Shown here piece by piece: positions 16,619 through 27,091 of a stretch of 34,608 nucleotides of DNA (its first letter is position 1; every line of letters begins with the position of its first letter). This DNA is from an uncultured Bacteroidales bacterium. Its GTDB lineage: Bacteria; Bacteroidota; Bacteroidia; Bacteroidales; UBA932. Under the pieces are notes generated by a model, which saw nothing but the letters and a program-made list of their open reading frames with translations, was not told the DNA's origin and did not search any database. The stretch covers positions 1-34,608 of the forward strand of contig CANBDX010000024.1 of assembly GCA_947367315.1 (NCBI GenBank), in the 5' to 3' direction. The translations under genes were made by a program, and so were the position numbers.

Positions 16619-19600
16619 ATGAAGAAAAAATTATTTTTTATGATGATTGCACTGGTTTCGTGCTTCAGCATGACAGTGCACGCCCAAAAGGGAAGAATCA
16701 TCAATGGTAATGTTTCTGACGACGTAGCTCCGCTTATCGGCGTTGGTGTAATGATTCAAGGTACAAATACCGGTGTCGTTACAGATAATGACGGAAACTA
16801 CACAATCCAAAATGTAAAACCGACCGACGTGCTGGTTTTCTCTTACATGGGCTATGCTACCGAAGAAATTGAGGTAGGAAAAAGCGCCATAATCAACGTG
16901 GTGATGAAAGCTGACGCACGCACCATCGACGACGCTGTAGTTGTGGCAGTCGGTTACGGTGACGTACGCCGCAGAGACCTCACCGGTTCCATCGGCAAGG
17001 CCAACGTCAGCGACATTGTCAAAATACCTGTGACAAATGTTGAAGCCGCCCTCAACGGCCGTGTAGCTGGTGTGCAGGTTACATCTCAGGATGGTGGTCC
17101 CGGCGACAACTTCAACATCGTGATCCGTGGTGCCGGTTCCCTTACAGGAAGTACCGCTCCGCTTTACGTTATTGACGGCTTCCCTCAGGAGACATCCACA
17201 ATGAGCGCCCTCAACCCTAACGACATCGAATCGATCGATATCCTCAAGGACGCTTCTGCAACTGCAATCTATGGAGCACGAGGTGCAAACGGTGTAGTTA
17301 TCATCACTACCAAGAGAGGTGCATCAGGCAAGCCTACAGTAACATATAACGGTAACGTCACTTTCAGCACTGTGAAGAATGTGCCTGAAATGATGAACGC
17401 ATATGAATTCGTAGCTCTCCAGCAGGAGCTCTATGATGAGGAGAAGTTCGCTGAGCAGTATTTTGCATGGGAATACAAGTCATTGGAAGATTACTTGAAT
17501 GCTCCTTCATATGATTGGCAGCAGTATATCTTCCGCACTCCTGTAAGCCACAACCACCATGTATCCCTTAACGGATCGAACGGAGGTACCAAGTATGCAT
17601 TATCACTCTCTTACAGCGACCAGCAGGGTGTAATCATCAATTCCGGAGTAAAGCGCTACCAGGGTAGAGTGAACCTCCAGCAGAAAGTCGGAGAGAAATT
17701 CACTGTAGACTTCACAACGAACTACTCGACCAAAGTACAGGACGGTCCTACAGCTTCTACCACTGAGACAGCGATGTCATCAGCCTATATGTATAGTGTA
17801 TGGGGCTACAGACCTGTATCACCTAAGGGATCTGATCTTCTTGCTGCACCATTTGACGAATCAGTGAGCATGCAGGACGACTATCGCTTCAATCCTGTGC
17901 TTTCAGCAAGACACGAATACAGACACAAGATCACCACAGACCTCCAGGCAAATGTCGGAGTGACATACGAAATCATCAAAGGCCTCAAGCTCAAGGTGAT
18001 GGGAGGATACAGCCTGCGTGACTACACCAACAAGGAGTTCAACGGAAGAAACACAATTACCGGAAACGAGCATCCTAACAATACCAGAAGTAAGGGTATC
18101 AATGCAAAGCTCTCGAATACAAAGACACAGAACCTTATCAACGAGAACACATTGTCTTATTCCCTCAAGAAGAACAAGCATGGCTTCAACGCTCTGGTAG
18201 GTCTTTCATTCCAGAAGAGTTCTGCATATATGCATTCTATCACAGCAGAGCACATTACAAATGAGTCTTACTGGATGGCCGGACTCGGAAAGAGCGAAGG
18301 AGACACAAAGCCGACCGTAACGTCTTCATTGGGAGAGAATGCCCTTATGTCATACTTCGGTCGTGTAAACTACAACTACGACTCACGCTACTACGCTACA
18401 TTTACAATGCGTGCCGACGGATCCAGCAAGTTCGCACCAAAGAACCGTTGGGGCTACTTCCCTTCAGGATCAGTTGCATGGGCATTCGGTAGAGAAAGTT
18501 TCATCAAGGACAATCTTCCGTTCCTGACCAACGGTAAGCTCCGTGCCAGCTACGGTCTGACCGGTAACAACCGTATCGGAAACTACGACTGGATGGCTCA
18601 GCTGGTAACAGGCAACATGACATACGGCAACGCCAACTACTATCCTTGGGACAGCACCGTTACAACCGCATACATCCTCGGAAACATGGCGAACGAGTCT
18701 CTGAAATGGGAGACTACAGAGCAGATGGACCTCGGTATCGACCTCGGATTCCTCGACGACAGGATCAACCTTACAGTGGACTACTATGTAAAGAATACCC
18801 GTGACCTTCTCCTCGATGCTGACATCGCATCCAGTTCAGGATTCAGAACAGCTGTCATAAATGTAGGTCAGCTCAGAAACAGCGGATGGGAGTTCACCCT
18901 TGAGACCGTAAACATCAAGACCAAGAACTTCGAGTGGACCAGCAACTTCAACATCGCCTTCAATGAGAATAAGATCATGGCTCTCAACTCAGGCCAGACC
19001 GAGATGCAGTCATTTGTACACTGGGACAACAACTACAACAGCATGGTGGCATACGTGAGCCGCGTAGGAGAGGCTGCAGGTAGCATGTTCGGTTACATTT
19101 ATGATGGCGTCTATACAGTTGAGGACTTCGACTACAATGCAGAAACCGGAAAATACACCCTCAAGGAGGGCATTCCAGCATATGTAGAATCAACACAGCC
19201 AGGTGACCCTAAGTACAGAAATACCAATGATGACGATGAAATCAATGAGTCCGACAGGGTTGTAATCGGTAACGGTCAGCCGCTTCACACCGGTGGTTTT
19301 ACAAACAACTTCACATGGAAGGGATTCGACCTGAACATCTTCATGCAGTGGAGCTACGGAAACGACGTCCTCAATGCAAACCGTCTGGTATTCGAGAACT
19401 GCGGAGGAAAGGCTAACCGTAACATGTTCAAGACATTCACTGACAGATGGTCATTTGACAACCAGGACACAACTATGCCAAGGGCAAAAGCTCAGGGTGC
19501 TGCAGTATATAGCTCACGCTATGTAGAGGACGGATCATTCCTGAGACTCCGCAACATCACTTTGGGATATACCTTCCCTAAGAAGGCCCTCAAGAAGATG

Positions 19601-19774
19601 AAGATAAGCAATCTTAGACTGTATCTTGCTGCTGAGAATATCGCAACCCTTACAAACTATTCAGGAATGGACCCTGAAGTATCCGTAAGACATAGCGTCC
19701 TTACTCCAGGATTCGACTGGTCGTCATATCCAAGAGCCTTCGGCGCTTCATTCGGAGTTAATGTAACATTCTAA
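16619..19774 (+). CDS. SusC/RagA-family TonB-linked outer membrane protein
   Basis: Signal peptide, carboxypeptidase-regulatory-like N-domain, AVVVAVGYGDVRRRDLTGSIGKA, plug domain RIRGAGSLTGSTAPLYVIDGFPQ-like region, IDILKDASATAIYGARGANGVVIITTKRG, C-terminal beta-barrel ending in F. Confidence 0.97.
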   Translation: MKKKLFFMMIALVSCFSMTVHAQKGRIINGNVSDDVAPLIGVGVMIQGTNTGVVTDNDGNYTIQNVKPTDVLVFSYMGYATEEIEVGKSAIINVVMKADARTIDDAVVVAVGYGDVRRRDLTGSIGKANVSDIVKIPVTNVEAALNGRVAGVQVTSQDGGPGDNFNIVIRGAGSLTGSTAPLYVIDGFPQETSTMSALNPNDIESIDILKDASATAIYGARGANGVVIITTKRGASGKPTVTYNGNVTFSTVKNVPEMMNAYEFVALQQELYDEEKFAEQYFAWEYKSLEDYLNAPSYDWQQYIFRTPVSHNHHVSLNGSNGGTKYALSLSYSDQQGVIINSGVKRYQGRVNLQQKVGEKFTVDFTTNYSTKVQDGPTASTTETAMSSAYMYSVWGYRPVSPKGSDLLAAPFDESVSMQDDYRFNPVLSARHEYRHKITTDLQANVGVTYEIIKGLKLKVMGGYSLRDYTNKEFNGRNTITGNEHPNNTRSKGINAKLSNTKTQNLINENTLSYSLKKNKHGFNALVGLSFQKSSAYMHSITAEHITNESYWMAGLGKSEGDTKPTVTSSLGENALMSYFGRVNYNYDSRYYATFTMRADGSSKFAPKNRWGYFPSGSVAWAFGRESFIKDNLPFLTNGKLRASYGLTGNNRIGNYDWMAQLVTGNMTYGNANYYPWDSTVTTAYILGNMANESLKWETTEQMDLGIDLGFLDDRINLTVDYYVKNTRDLLLDADIASSSGFRTAVINVGQLRNSGWEFTLETVNIKTKNFEWTSNFNIAFNENKIMALNSGQTEMQSFVHWDNNYNSMVAYVSRVGEAAGSMFGYIYDGVYTVEDFDYNAETGKYTLKEGIPAYVESTQPGDPKYRNTNDDDEINESDRVVIGNGQPLHTGGFTNNFTWKGFDLNIFMQWSYGNDVLNANRLVFENCGGKANRNMFKTFTDRWSFDNQDTTMPRAKAQGAAVYSSRYVEDGSFLRLRNITLGYTFPKKALKKMKISNLRLYLAAENIATLTNYSGMDPEVSVRHSVLTPGFDWSSYPRAFGASFGVNVTF

Positions 19775-19785
19775 AGAACGAGAAA

Positions 19786-21384
19786 ATGAAAAAGACAATA
19801 ATCAGCATTTCATTGGCTGTCGCGTCAGTACTCTCCATCTGCTCATGCGCGGATTTTCTAACCACGACGCCATACGATTTCGACAACCCGGAGACATTCT
19901 ATACAACAGAGAAAAACTGCAAGATGGCTCTCGCCGGAGTATATAGCGCTATCACTCAGGCAGGAACATACGGCAACCGCTATTCAGTTTACATCTCAGG
20001 CTGCGACGACATGTCATTCTGGACCCGCAAGGCTTCATCAACTGCATCGAACGTATGCGGTAATGACCACACTCCTGCAAATGCAGATATATTTGAGGCT
20101 TGGGCCGATTTCTACACCGGCATCAATAGTGCAAACATCTTTATGAAAAAGATTGATGCTTCGGATTTGAGTGACGAGCTTAAGATTAAGTATAAGGGAG
20201 AGGCAAAATTCCTCCGTGCATTCTACCACTTCCTTCTTGTCCAGGGATGGTATGAAGTTCCTATCAGGACAGAATCCATCAATGACGTGAACAGTGCATC
20301 TTTGGAAGCTACAAGCCACGCAGAAGCTCTGAAATGGATCATCCAGGAGATGGAAGACTGTGTGGATATGGTGGATGACTCTGAATACGACAAGTCTCCT
20401 TCATATGTAAAGAAGAACACTGTCATGGGTATCCTCGCCAGAGTATATCTCTGGAGCGCAGGCTATCCTAACAACGGAGGCAAGGATGACTACGAAAAGG
20501 CCGCTTATTGGGCAAATGAGGTGAAGAAGTCCGGAAAGCACCAGCTTAACCCTGATTTTGAAAGCCTTTGGAAAATGATGTGTGGAGACCAGTATGATGC
20601 AGTCTACAATGAGTCTATCTGGGAGGCTGAATTCTACGGCTCACGTGATGATGGCAATATGACCATGGGACGTATCGGTAACACTTTGGGCAATCTCGAT
20701 CAAACTCCTACCAAGGTATCCAGCGGATTCTGCGCAGGAACATTGCTCCTTTGGGATCTCTACTCTGCAGATGACCCTCGCAGAGATGTGACAATGTGTC
20801 CTTATTATTATAAATATGACAAAAAAACCGAGAAGCTTACGAAGACGACTTGGACGGCCAGCCAGATCATCAAGCGCACATGCGGTAAGTTCAGAAGAGA
20901 ATGGGAGCCGGCATATTCTGCAAACAAGAACTGGACTCCAGAGAACTTCCCTCTCCTGCGTTACTCGGATGTACTCCTTATGCTTGCTGAAGCTGAGAAC
21001 GAAGCTAATCAGGGCCCTACAGCTCTTGCTTATGAGTGTATGAACCTCGTACGCGCACGCGCCCTGCAGCCTGAGCTTACAGCCGGACTGGACTATGCGG
21101 CATTCAAGCAGGAAGTAATGGATGAAAGAGCACGTGAGCTTACCTTCGAGGCTCTCCGCAAATACGACCTGATCCGTTGGGGAATCTATTTAGACCGCAT
21201 CAAGAATGACCTTGGAGAAGCTGTCAAGGACAAGCGTTGGAAAAATGGTACAGTTGAAGAAAATAACGACGGCGGCGTATCTGCATTCATAAGCAGAACC
21301 GCAGAAAAGCATCAGTTCCTCCCTATTCCTGAAAAGGAACTCGCAGTGAATCTGCTGCTTGAACAGAACAAGTACTGGAAATAA
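19786..21384 (+). CDS. SusD/RagB-family surface glycan-binding lipoprotein
   Basis: Lipobox LSICSC; FLTTTPYDFDNPETFYTTEKNCKMALAGVYSAI; AKFLRAFYHFLLVQGWYEVPI; C-terminal RARELTFEALRKYDLIRWG and FLPIPEKEL. Confidence 0.96.
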   Translation: MKKTIISISLAVASVLSICSCADFLTTTPYDFDNPETFYTTEKNCKMALAGVYSAITQAGTYGNRYSVYISGCDDMSFWTRKASSTASNVCGNDHTPANADIFEAWADFYTGINSANIFMKKIDASDLSDELKIKYKGEAKFLRAFYHFLLVQGWYEVPIRTESINDVNSASLEATSHAEALKWIIQEMEDCVDMVDDSEYDKSPSYVKKNTVMGILARVYLWSAGYPNNGGKDDYEKAAYWANEVKKSGKHQLNPDFESLWKMMCGDQYDAVYNESIWEAEFYGSRDDGNMTMGRIGNTLGNLDQTPTKVSSGFCAGTLLLWDLYSADDPRRDVTMCPYYYKYDKKTEKLTKTTWTASQIIKRTCGKFRREWEPAYSANKNWTPENFPLLRYSDVLLMLAEAENEANQGPTALAYECMNLVRARALQPELTAGLDYAAFKQEVMDERARELTFEALRKYDLIRWGIYLDRIKNDLGEAVKDKRWKNGTVEENNDGGVSAFISRTAEKHQFLPIPEKELAVNLLLEQNKYWK

Positions 21385-21408
21385 ACTTCCCCTGATCATA
21401 AAACAAGA

Positions 21409-21440
21409 CACCCCGGAAATCAATCCGGGGTGCTTTGTTT
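21409..21440. terminator. Terminator between susD and the convergent hybrid regulator gene
   Basis: CACCCCGGA aatcaa TCCGGGGTG followed by ctttgttt. Confidence 0.8.
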
Positions 21441-21456
21441 GTATAATGCTCTATTA

Positions 21457-23877
21457 TTATTCGACCTTACCCTTTCGATAATTCAAAGGACGTACATGAT
21501 AAAGGTCATTGAAGCACTTGGAGAAATAGTTTGACGATGCAAATCCTGTTCTATCGGCAATTTCCGAGATAGACAACTCCGGATTATTCTTAAGCAAATA
21601 TGCTCCTCTCTTCAGACGGAGTGTCATAATGAATTCATTCGGGGTCTGTCCCGTTATAGCCTTTATCTTTGCAAAAAGATTCGTACGGCTCATAGCCATC
21701 TCATGGGCAAACATATTGACATTGAATTCAGGATTGTCCAGATTTTCCTCTATAACGGAAGTGGCCTTATCCATCATCACCTGATCCAGCGAGTTTGTAG
21801 CCAAAATCTTGGAAGACATATCCGGCTGACGCGAGAACTTCTCCTGTAGCATCTTTCTCGAATTGACCAGATTATTGCATCGTGAAACCAATAGACGAGT
21901 ATCAAAAGGCTTGGCAATATAGTCATCCGCACCTATCAGTATGCCCTCGATATTGTGTTCCACATCAACACGTGCTGTCAGAAGTACCACCGGGATGTGA
22001 CATGTGGCGACATCGGACTTTATTTTCCTGCATAGGTCGGTTCCATTCATCTTTGGCATCAACACATCGGTCACAACGATATCCGGCAACTTTGCAAGAC
22101 ACTCTTCCCATGCCTGGGCACCATCAGAAGCTGTTATTATATTGTAAAATGGAGAGAATATCTCCTCCAGAAGTTTTCTGACCGCCTCATTGTCATCCAC
22201 AACAAGCATCGTATACTCTTTATTTTCTGTCTCTACACCATTACCCGGCTCTTTCAATAAAGGCAAAGGGACATCAGAATCCTCTTTTAAAGCAAACTGA
22301 TTATCGGTAAAATGAGAGTATCCTAAAGGAAGGGTTACAATAAATGAAGAACCTTTCCCTTCTACGCTTTCAACCGTTACAGTGCCCTTATGGAGTTCCA
22401 CAATGCCCTTCACTATCGCCAAACCGATACCTGTACCATCCTGAGCTCTTGACTCTATGTTATCGACACGGTAGAATTGTCTGAATATATTCTCCTTCTC
22501 ATCTTCGCTCAGCCCACACCCTGTATCGCTGACAGACAGCACCATGTCCGTTCCGGACAAGCCTACAAAGATGTTTATTGCCCCCCCCGGTTCGGTATAT
22601 TTGAGCGCATTGGCCAACAGATTCCTCAAGACTTTCTGGAACTGCGACTGATCGTACCATACCTCCAGACGATCCGACTCAGTCTCCATCGTTAGAGAGA
22701 TATTACGCATTTTCGCATACTCCTCGAAGACAAGATAAAACTCCTTTACAAGTTTGATGATATCGTGTGGAGCGACCTTAATCTGCAGTTCGCCATGCTC
22801 CTGCTTACGGAACTCCAGAAGTTCTGAAATAAGCTCCTTCAAATGCACGCTGTTCTTATAAATTGAAAGGACCTTATTATAAAGCGAAGGAGTGAACTCC
22901 TTACTATACATCAGATTCTCTATCTGGGATATTACGACCGTAAGAGGCGTACGTATCTCGTGCGAGATATTGGTAAAGAATCTGAGTTTTGACTGGTTCA
23001 GGATTTCAATATCATTATTCCTGCGTTTTTCATATTCAAGAGATTGGCGGAGTTTCTGTCCTCTATTATATGTCACCATGACAACGACTATAAAGAAACC
23101 TATAATAATCGCCCATATCAGCAATGCCCACCACCTGAAGTACCACGGAGGCATAATTCGGATATTTAGAATTGCAGGAGACAATGCTTCCTCTTCATCA
23201 AACACTGAAATCCGCCCGTCCGTCCCAAACAGATACAGACCTTCATGGCACGTACCAGCCCAGATATTGTTCTCCGAGTCCATATACATTCTGTTGGAGC
23301 ACACAGATGGTACGATACACTTGCAAGACCTGTCCTCTTCATTGAACTTCCATATTCCCTTGCCTTTTGTTCCAACCCAGATCTCACTATCGCGGAAAAC
23401 CATATCTGTGATGACAGCCGGAAAACCTTTCTTTTTTATAGGTGTAAATACTTCAGTATCCGGACTCCACTTATAGAGCATGTTACCTGAGCATGTGTAC
23501 AGTATCCCATCATGACAGTTGATTGTACGGACATTTTCAATGGGAAGCATATCGGTCTTCCTTGTTACGGGATCCATGGAAAACACTCCTTCACCACAAA
23601 GCATCCATATGTGTCCGTTCTTATCCCCGACCACGCGAAGCACCTCACCATTCATGACCATTTCCATTTCATTACCGTCATATCTTCCTAGTCCTTTGCG
23701 CGTACCGACCCATATGATTCCATACTCATCAACATATAAGTCATTTATCTGCAACTGCGAAAAGCTGGTCCCGGCAGTCAGGTTGGAATAGGAAATCGGC
23801 TGACCGGCAGCATAGCTGCAGCAGAACATTAACAGAACTGTCAGAATAATCGATCCGAAAGTTTTTTTAGCACACAT
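21457..23877 (-). CDS. Hybrid two-component system regulator (HTCS) with shortened periplasmic sensor
   Basis: 806 aa: signal peptide, ~5 reg_prop-like blades (e.g. INDLYVDEYGIIWVGTRKGLGRYDG), one TM, HisKA (FFTNISHEIRTPLTVV), HATPase (GTGIGLAIVKGIVELHKG), REC (MLVVDDNEAVRKLL...DVLMPKMNGTDLC), AraC HTH (SISEIADRTGFASSNYFSKCF). Confidence 0.95.
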   Translation of the reverse strand: MCAKKTFGSIILTVLLMFCCSYAAGQPISYSNLTAGTSFSQLQINDLYVDEYGIIWVGTRKGLGRYDGNEMEMVMNGEVLRVVGDKNGHIWMLCGEGVFSMDPVTRKTDMLPIENVRTINCHDGILYTCSGNMLYKWSPDTEVFTPIKKKGFPAVITDMVFRDSEIWVGTKGKGIWKFNEEDRSCKCIVPSVCSNRMYMDSENNIWAGTCHEGLYLFGTDGRISVFDEEEALSPAILNIRIMPPWYFRWWALLIWAIIIGFFIVVVMVTYNRGQKLRQSLEYEKRRNNDIEILNQSKLRFFTNISHEIRTPLTVVISQIENLMYSKEFTPSLYNKVLSIYKNSVHLKELISELLEFRKQEHGELQIKVAPHDIIKLVKEFYLVFEEYAKMRNISLTMETESDRLEVWYDQSQFQKVLRNLLANALKYTEPGGAINIFVGLSGTDMVLSVSDTGCGLSEDEKENIFRQFYRVDNIESRAQDGTGIGLAIVKGIVELHKGTVTVESVEGKGSSFIVTLPLGYSHFTDNQFALKEDSDVPLPLLKEPGNGVETENKEYTMLVVDDNEAVRKLLEEIFSPFYNIITASDGAQAWEECLAKLPDIVVTDVLMPKMNGTDLCRKIKSDVATCHIPVVLLTARVDVEHNIEGILIGADDYIAKPFDTRLLVSRCNNLVNSRKMLQEKFSRQPDMSSKILATNSLDQVMMDKATSVIEENLDNPEFNVNMFAHEMAMSRTNLFAKIKAITGQTPNEFIMTLRLKRGAYLLKNNPELSISEIADRTGFASSNYFSKCFNDLYHVRPLNYRKGKVE

Positions 23878-23947
23878 AATAAAACGCCTATATTATAACT
23901 ACACAAAATTAGACAACCCCTTTCCTTCGCAAAACACACGACAGGAT

Positions 23948-23976
23948 GTTTGTATAATTTTACACTTAGTTTGTAT
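23948..23976 (+). promoter_or_regulatory. Direct repeat GTTTGTAT ... GTTTGTAT (21-bp period) in the HTCS/PL8 divergent intergenic region
   Basis: gtttgtat at 23948-23955 and 23969-23976; 21-bp spacing is compatible with AraC-type tandem half-sites. Confidence 0.45.
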
Positions 23977-24049
23977 TTTTTTATTCTATTTTTGCCGAAC
24001 TTAATAAGTCATATTTACTACCTTTAGCAAAGGTAAAAAAAACAGGGAT

Positions 24050-27000
24050 ATGATAAAGAAATTGACAATCATTATAGCGGCAGCCATACTGGCGGGGTCA
24101 CACGCCCACGCACAGGGAATAGAACTCGACAGATTCTATACATTCGAATGCGACGATGTCCCTGCAACGATATCAGCCGGGAACGGAAGATTGTCCATAT
24201 CCGGCAAGCATTTCCGCGAAGGGGAACATTCTCTCAGATGGGACTTCTCCGAAAAGGATGTGCTTTCACTCAGACAGGACCTGATGTTTGAACACAAGGA
24301 CACGACAGGAAAGGATACATACCTTTCTTCATTCGTGTTCTGGGTCTATAATGAAAAACCTTTCAAGGAGAAGATGACCGTGGAGTTCCTTAAGGAAGGC
24401 AAGATATGCTCATGGTTCGAAATGGGCATGGATTTCACAGGATGGAGGGGAGCGTGCATTTCATATGAACGGGACATGCAGGGCTGTCCGGCAACAGGAA
24501 TGGACGAGATCCGGATGAGCTCTCCGGCAAGCGAAGGAACCATCTATATCGACCATCTGGTGACGGCTTCGAAAATAGACTCCAGATTTCAGTCGCCGGA
24601 CGTGCATCTACCTTTCGTGAACAAAGACACGAAGAACCACTGGCTTCTGGTATACCGGCATTCGCTGATGGAGCCGGACATCGAACTCACACCCCTTACA
24701 GACATGCAGGTTGCGGACATGGAGATCATGTCAGAACGTTTCAGAAGCACTCTTTATGAACCGAAGCCGTTCACGGCAGGAAGGATGGAGAAACTGAGAA
24801 AAGGCTTCGGATACTACAGGATTAGCTATGATGGTGACGGTGCCGTAACAGGACGTCCTATATTCATGGTACGCCATTCGGAAATATATGAGAGATTCTT
24901 CCCTAACTGGAGGAAGCAGATGTTTGCTCAGGACGGGAATGAATTCGATCCTTTCTTCGAGTTGATGAAGGCAGTAGCCATCGGATATTGCGATGCCAAG
25001 GAGCATGGAGACAAGGAGGAACTGAAAAGGATGTTCCTATCCATGTATGACTACATAACAGACCTCGGAGTCGCTGCCGGAAGCAGCTGGGGTTACTGTC
25101 ACCACTACGGCTACAATATCCGAGGACTATACCCCGCATATTTCCTCATGAAGGATGTGCTGAAGGAGGCTGGAAAGCTCAAGCAGGCGGAAGAGACCAT
25201 GTGCTGGTATGCCATAACCAATGAAGTTTATCCCAAACCGGCAAAAAACGGAATCGTAATAGACCAGTTCAACACCCATATGGAAGGGCGAATAGCCAGC
25301 ATGCTCATCATGGAGGACTCTCCGGAAAAGGTGCGCTACCTGCGTTCGTTCTCACGCTGGCTGGACTACGGATCACGGCCTTCGGACGGTCTGTCCGGAT
25401 CCTTCAAGACAGACGGCACATGCTTCCATCACTGCAACCACTACCCTGCCTATGCCACCGGAGGGCTTGACGGTGCAGTAAATGCCCTCTACTGCCTCAG
25501 CGGAACCGGCTTCAGGATATCCGAATACGCACACTCCACAATCAAGAACGTGCTCCTGACAATGAGGTTCTACTGCAATACACACCAATGGCCTCTGGTC
25601 CTGTCCGGAAGACATCCTAACGGAAAGAACAGGCTGGTTCCGATTCATTACGGACTCATGGCGAAGGCAGGAACCCCTGACGGCTCGTCCGCCATAGACA
25701 CAGAGATGGCAAAGGCCTTCCTCAGACTGACTGCTCCGCTGAAGAAAAAAAGCCGTTACGAAAAGAAGCTTGAAAAAGAGCTGCTTGCATCCGGAATCAC
25801 ACCCGAAGATACTCCACAGGGCAGCAAGTCTCTCGGATATGGATGTACACTTATCCACCGTCGCGGTAATTGGATGGCTGTATTCAGGGGACACAGCAGA
25901 TATATATGGACCTCGGAGCAGTATCTTAACGCCAATTTCTACGGGCGTCATCTCGGATACGGAGCACTGGAAATCATGACTGGGCCAGAGGGTGCACCGG
26001 TAACCCTTGCCACCAGCGGATGGAAAGAAAAGGGATTCGATTGGAACCGCATACCGGGAGCCACATACATCCACCAGCCTTTCGAAAAGCTCAGGGCAAA
26101 AGTGCTCAACGTGGATACATTCTCAGGATTCGAGGAGATGCTTTACTCTGACGAGGCTTTTGCCGGAGGACTGTCATCAGAGGGATGGAACGGCAACTTC
26201 GGCATGATCCTCCACGAACATGACAAATATGACGGAAGCATGCGCGCACGCAAGTCATACCACGTCGTGGATAATGTGATAGTCTGTCTAGGCAGCGACA
26301 TCACCAACACAGAGATCGGACGCAGCACCGAGACTGCAGTTTTCCAACTGTCAGCCGACACAGACCAGGACAAGGAACACTGGAGCAAGGCTTCTTCGTC
26401 TGACGTCACTTTCATCGACAGGAACTGCACTGGCTATTATATCGGCAAGGCTTCGCGTGGAAATGCGAAATTCATTGCAGCATATCCCCAGGTAACCGTA
26501 TGGGAGCGAAAGGAAGGTCAGTCGCAGGGAGACTGGGTATCGCTCGTAATCGATCATGGAAAGGCACCGGAAGGAGCATCTTATGAATATGCCGTAATGC
26601 CGGGAACTGACAGCAGATCGTTGAAGAAATTCTCACGCAACCCTTCATACAAGGTCCTCAGGCAGGACAGGAAGGCACATATCGTGGAATTTGACGCAGG
26701 AATAAGCTCATATGTGTTCTTCGAAAGGCCTGACTTCCGGCTTGACGGGGTGGTATGCAGCGCGGACACGTCATGTCTGGTGATGACCACACAGAAGAAA
26801 GACTATATGAACCTGTCTGTCGCACAGCCTGACCTCGCACTGTACAGAGGTGGAAGCGACGAACTCTTCGATAAGGAAGGGAAAAGAGTCGAGAGAAGCA
26901 TATATTCAAGACCTTGGAAAGACAGCCCGAGTCTTGAAATTCCTGTGAGCGTGACCCTCAAGGGATCATGGGATATTATCGAGGCTTCAGAATACGTATC

Positions 27001-27088
27001 CTCACGTCAGGAAAACGGAAATACCGTCATCACGGTAAGATGCTCGGAAGCCAGGAGTTATGACATACCGCTAAAGAAACAAAGATAA
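24050..27088 (+). CDS. PL8-family chondroitin sulfate ABC lyase-like enzyme, secreted
   Basis: 1012 aa with signal peptide; GYCHHYGYNIRGLYPAYFLMKDVL, DGLSGSFKTDGTCFHHCNHYPAYATGGLDGAVNALYCLSGTGFRIS, MRFYCNTHQWPLVLSGRHPNGK; N-terminal carbohydrate-binding-like and C-terminal beta domains typical of chondroitinase ABC. Confidence 0.9.
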   Translation: MIKKLTIIIAAAILAGSHAHAQGIELDRFYTFECDDVPATISAGNGRLSISGKHFREGEHSLRWDFSEKDVLSLRQDLMFEHKDTTGKDTYLSSFVFWVYNEKPFKEKMTVEFLKEGKICSWFEMGMDFTGWRGACISYERDMQGCPATGMDEIRMSSPASEGTIYIDHLVTASKIDSRFQSPDVHLPFVNKDTKNHWLLVYRHSLMEPDIELTPLTDMQVADMEIMSERFRSTLYEPKPFTAGRMEKLRKGFGYYRISYDGDGAVTGRPIFMVRHSEIYERFFPNWRKQMFAQDGNEFDPFFELMKAVAIGYCDAKEHGDKEELKRMFLSMYDYITDLGVAAGSSWGYCHHYGYNIRGLYPAYFLMKDVLKEAGKLKQAEETMCWYAITNEVYPKPAKNGIVIDQFNTHMEGRIASMLIMEDSPEKVRYLRSFSRWLDYGSRPSDGLSGSFKTDGTCFHHCNHYPAYATGGLDGAVNALYCLSGTGFRISEYAHSTIKNVLLTMRFYCNTHQWPLVLSGRHPNGKNRLVPIHYGLMAKAGTPDGSSAIDTEMAKAFLRLTAPLKKKSRYEKKLEKELLASGITPEDTPQGSKSLGYGCTLIHRRGNWMAVFRGHSRYIWTSEQYLNANFYGRHLGYGALEIMTGPEGAPVTLATSGWKEKGFDWNRIPGATYIHQPFEKLRAKVLNVDTFSGFEEMLYSDEAFAGGLSSEGWNGNFGMILHEHDKYDGSMRARKSYHVVDNVIVCLGSDITNTEIGRSTETAVFQLSADTDQDKEHWSKASSSDVTFIDRNCTGYYIGKASRGNAKFIAAYPQVTVWERKEGQSQGDWVSLVIDHGKAPEGASYEYAVMPGTDSRSLKKFSRNPSYKVLRQDRKAHIVEFDAGISSYVFFERPDFRLDGVVCSADTSCLVMTTQKKDYMNLSVAQPDLALYRGGSDELFDKEGKRVERSIYSRPWKDSPSLEIPVSVTLKGSWDIIEASEYVSSRQENGNTVITVRCSEARSYDIPLKKQR

Positions 27089-27091
27089 AAT

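Noticed and set aside
25373-26074. 233-aa - strand ORF inside the PL8 lyase gene
   Set aside because: Antisense shadow of a well-supported PL8 coding region.
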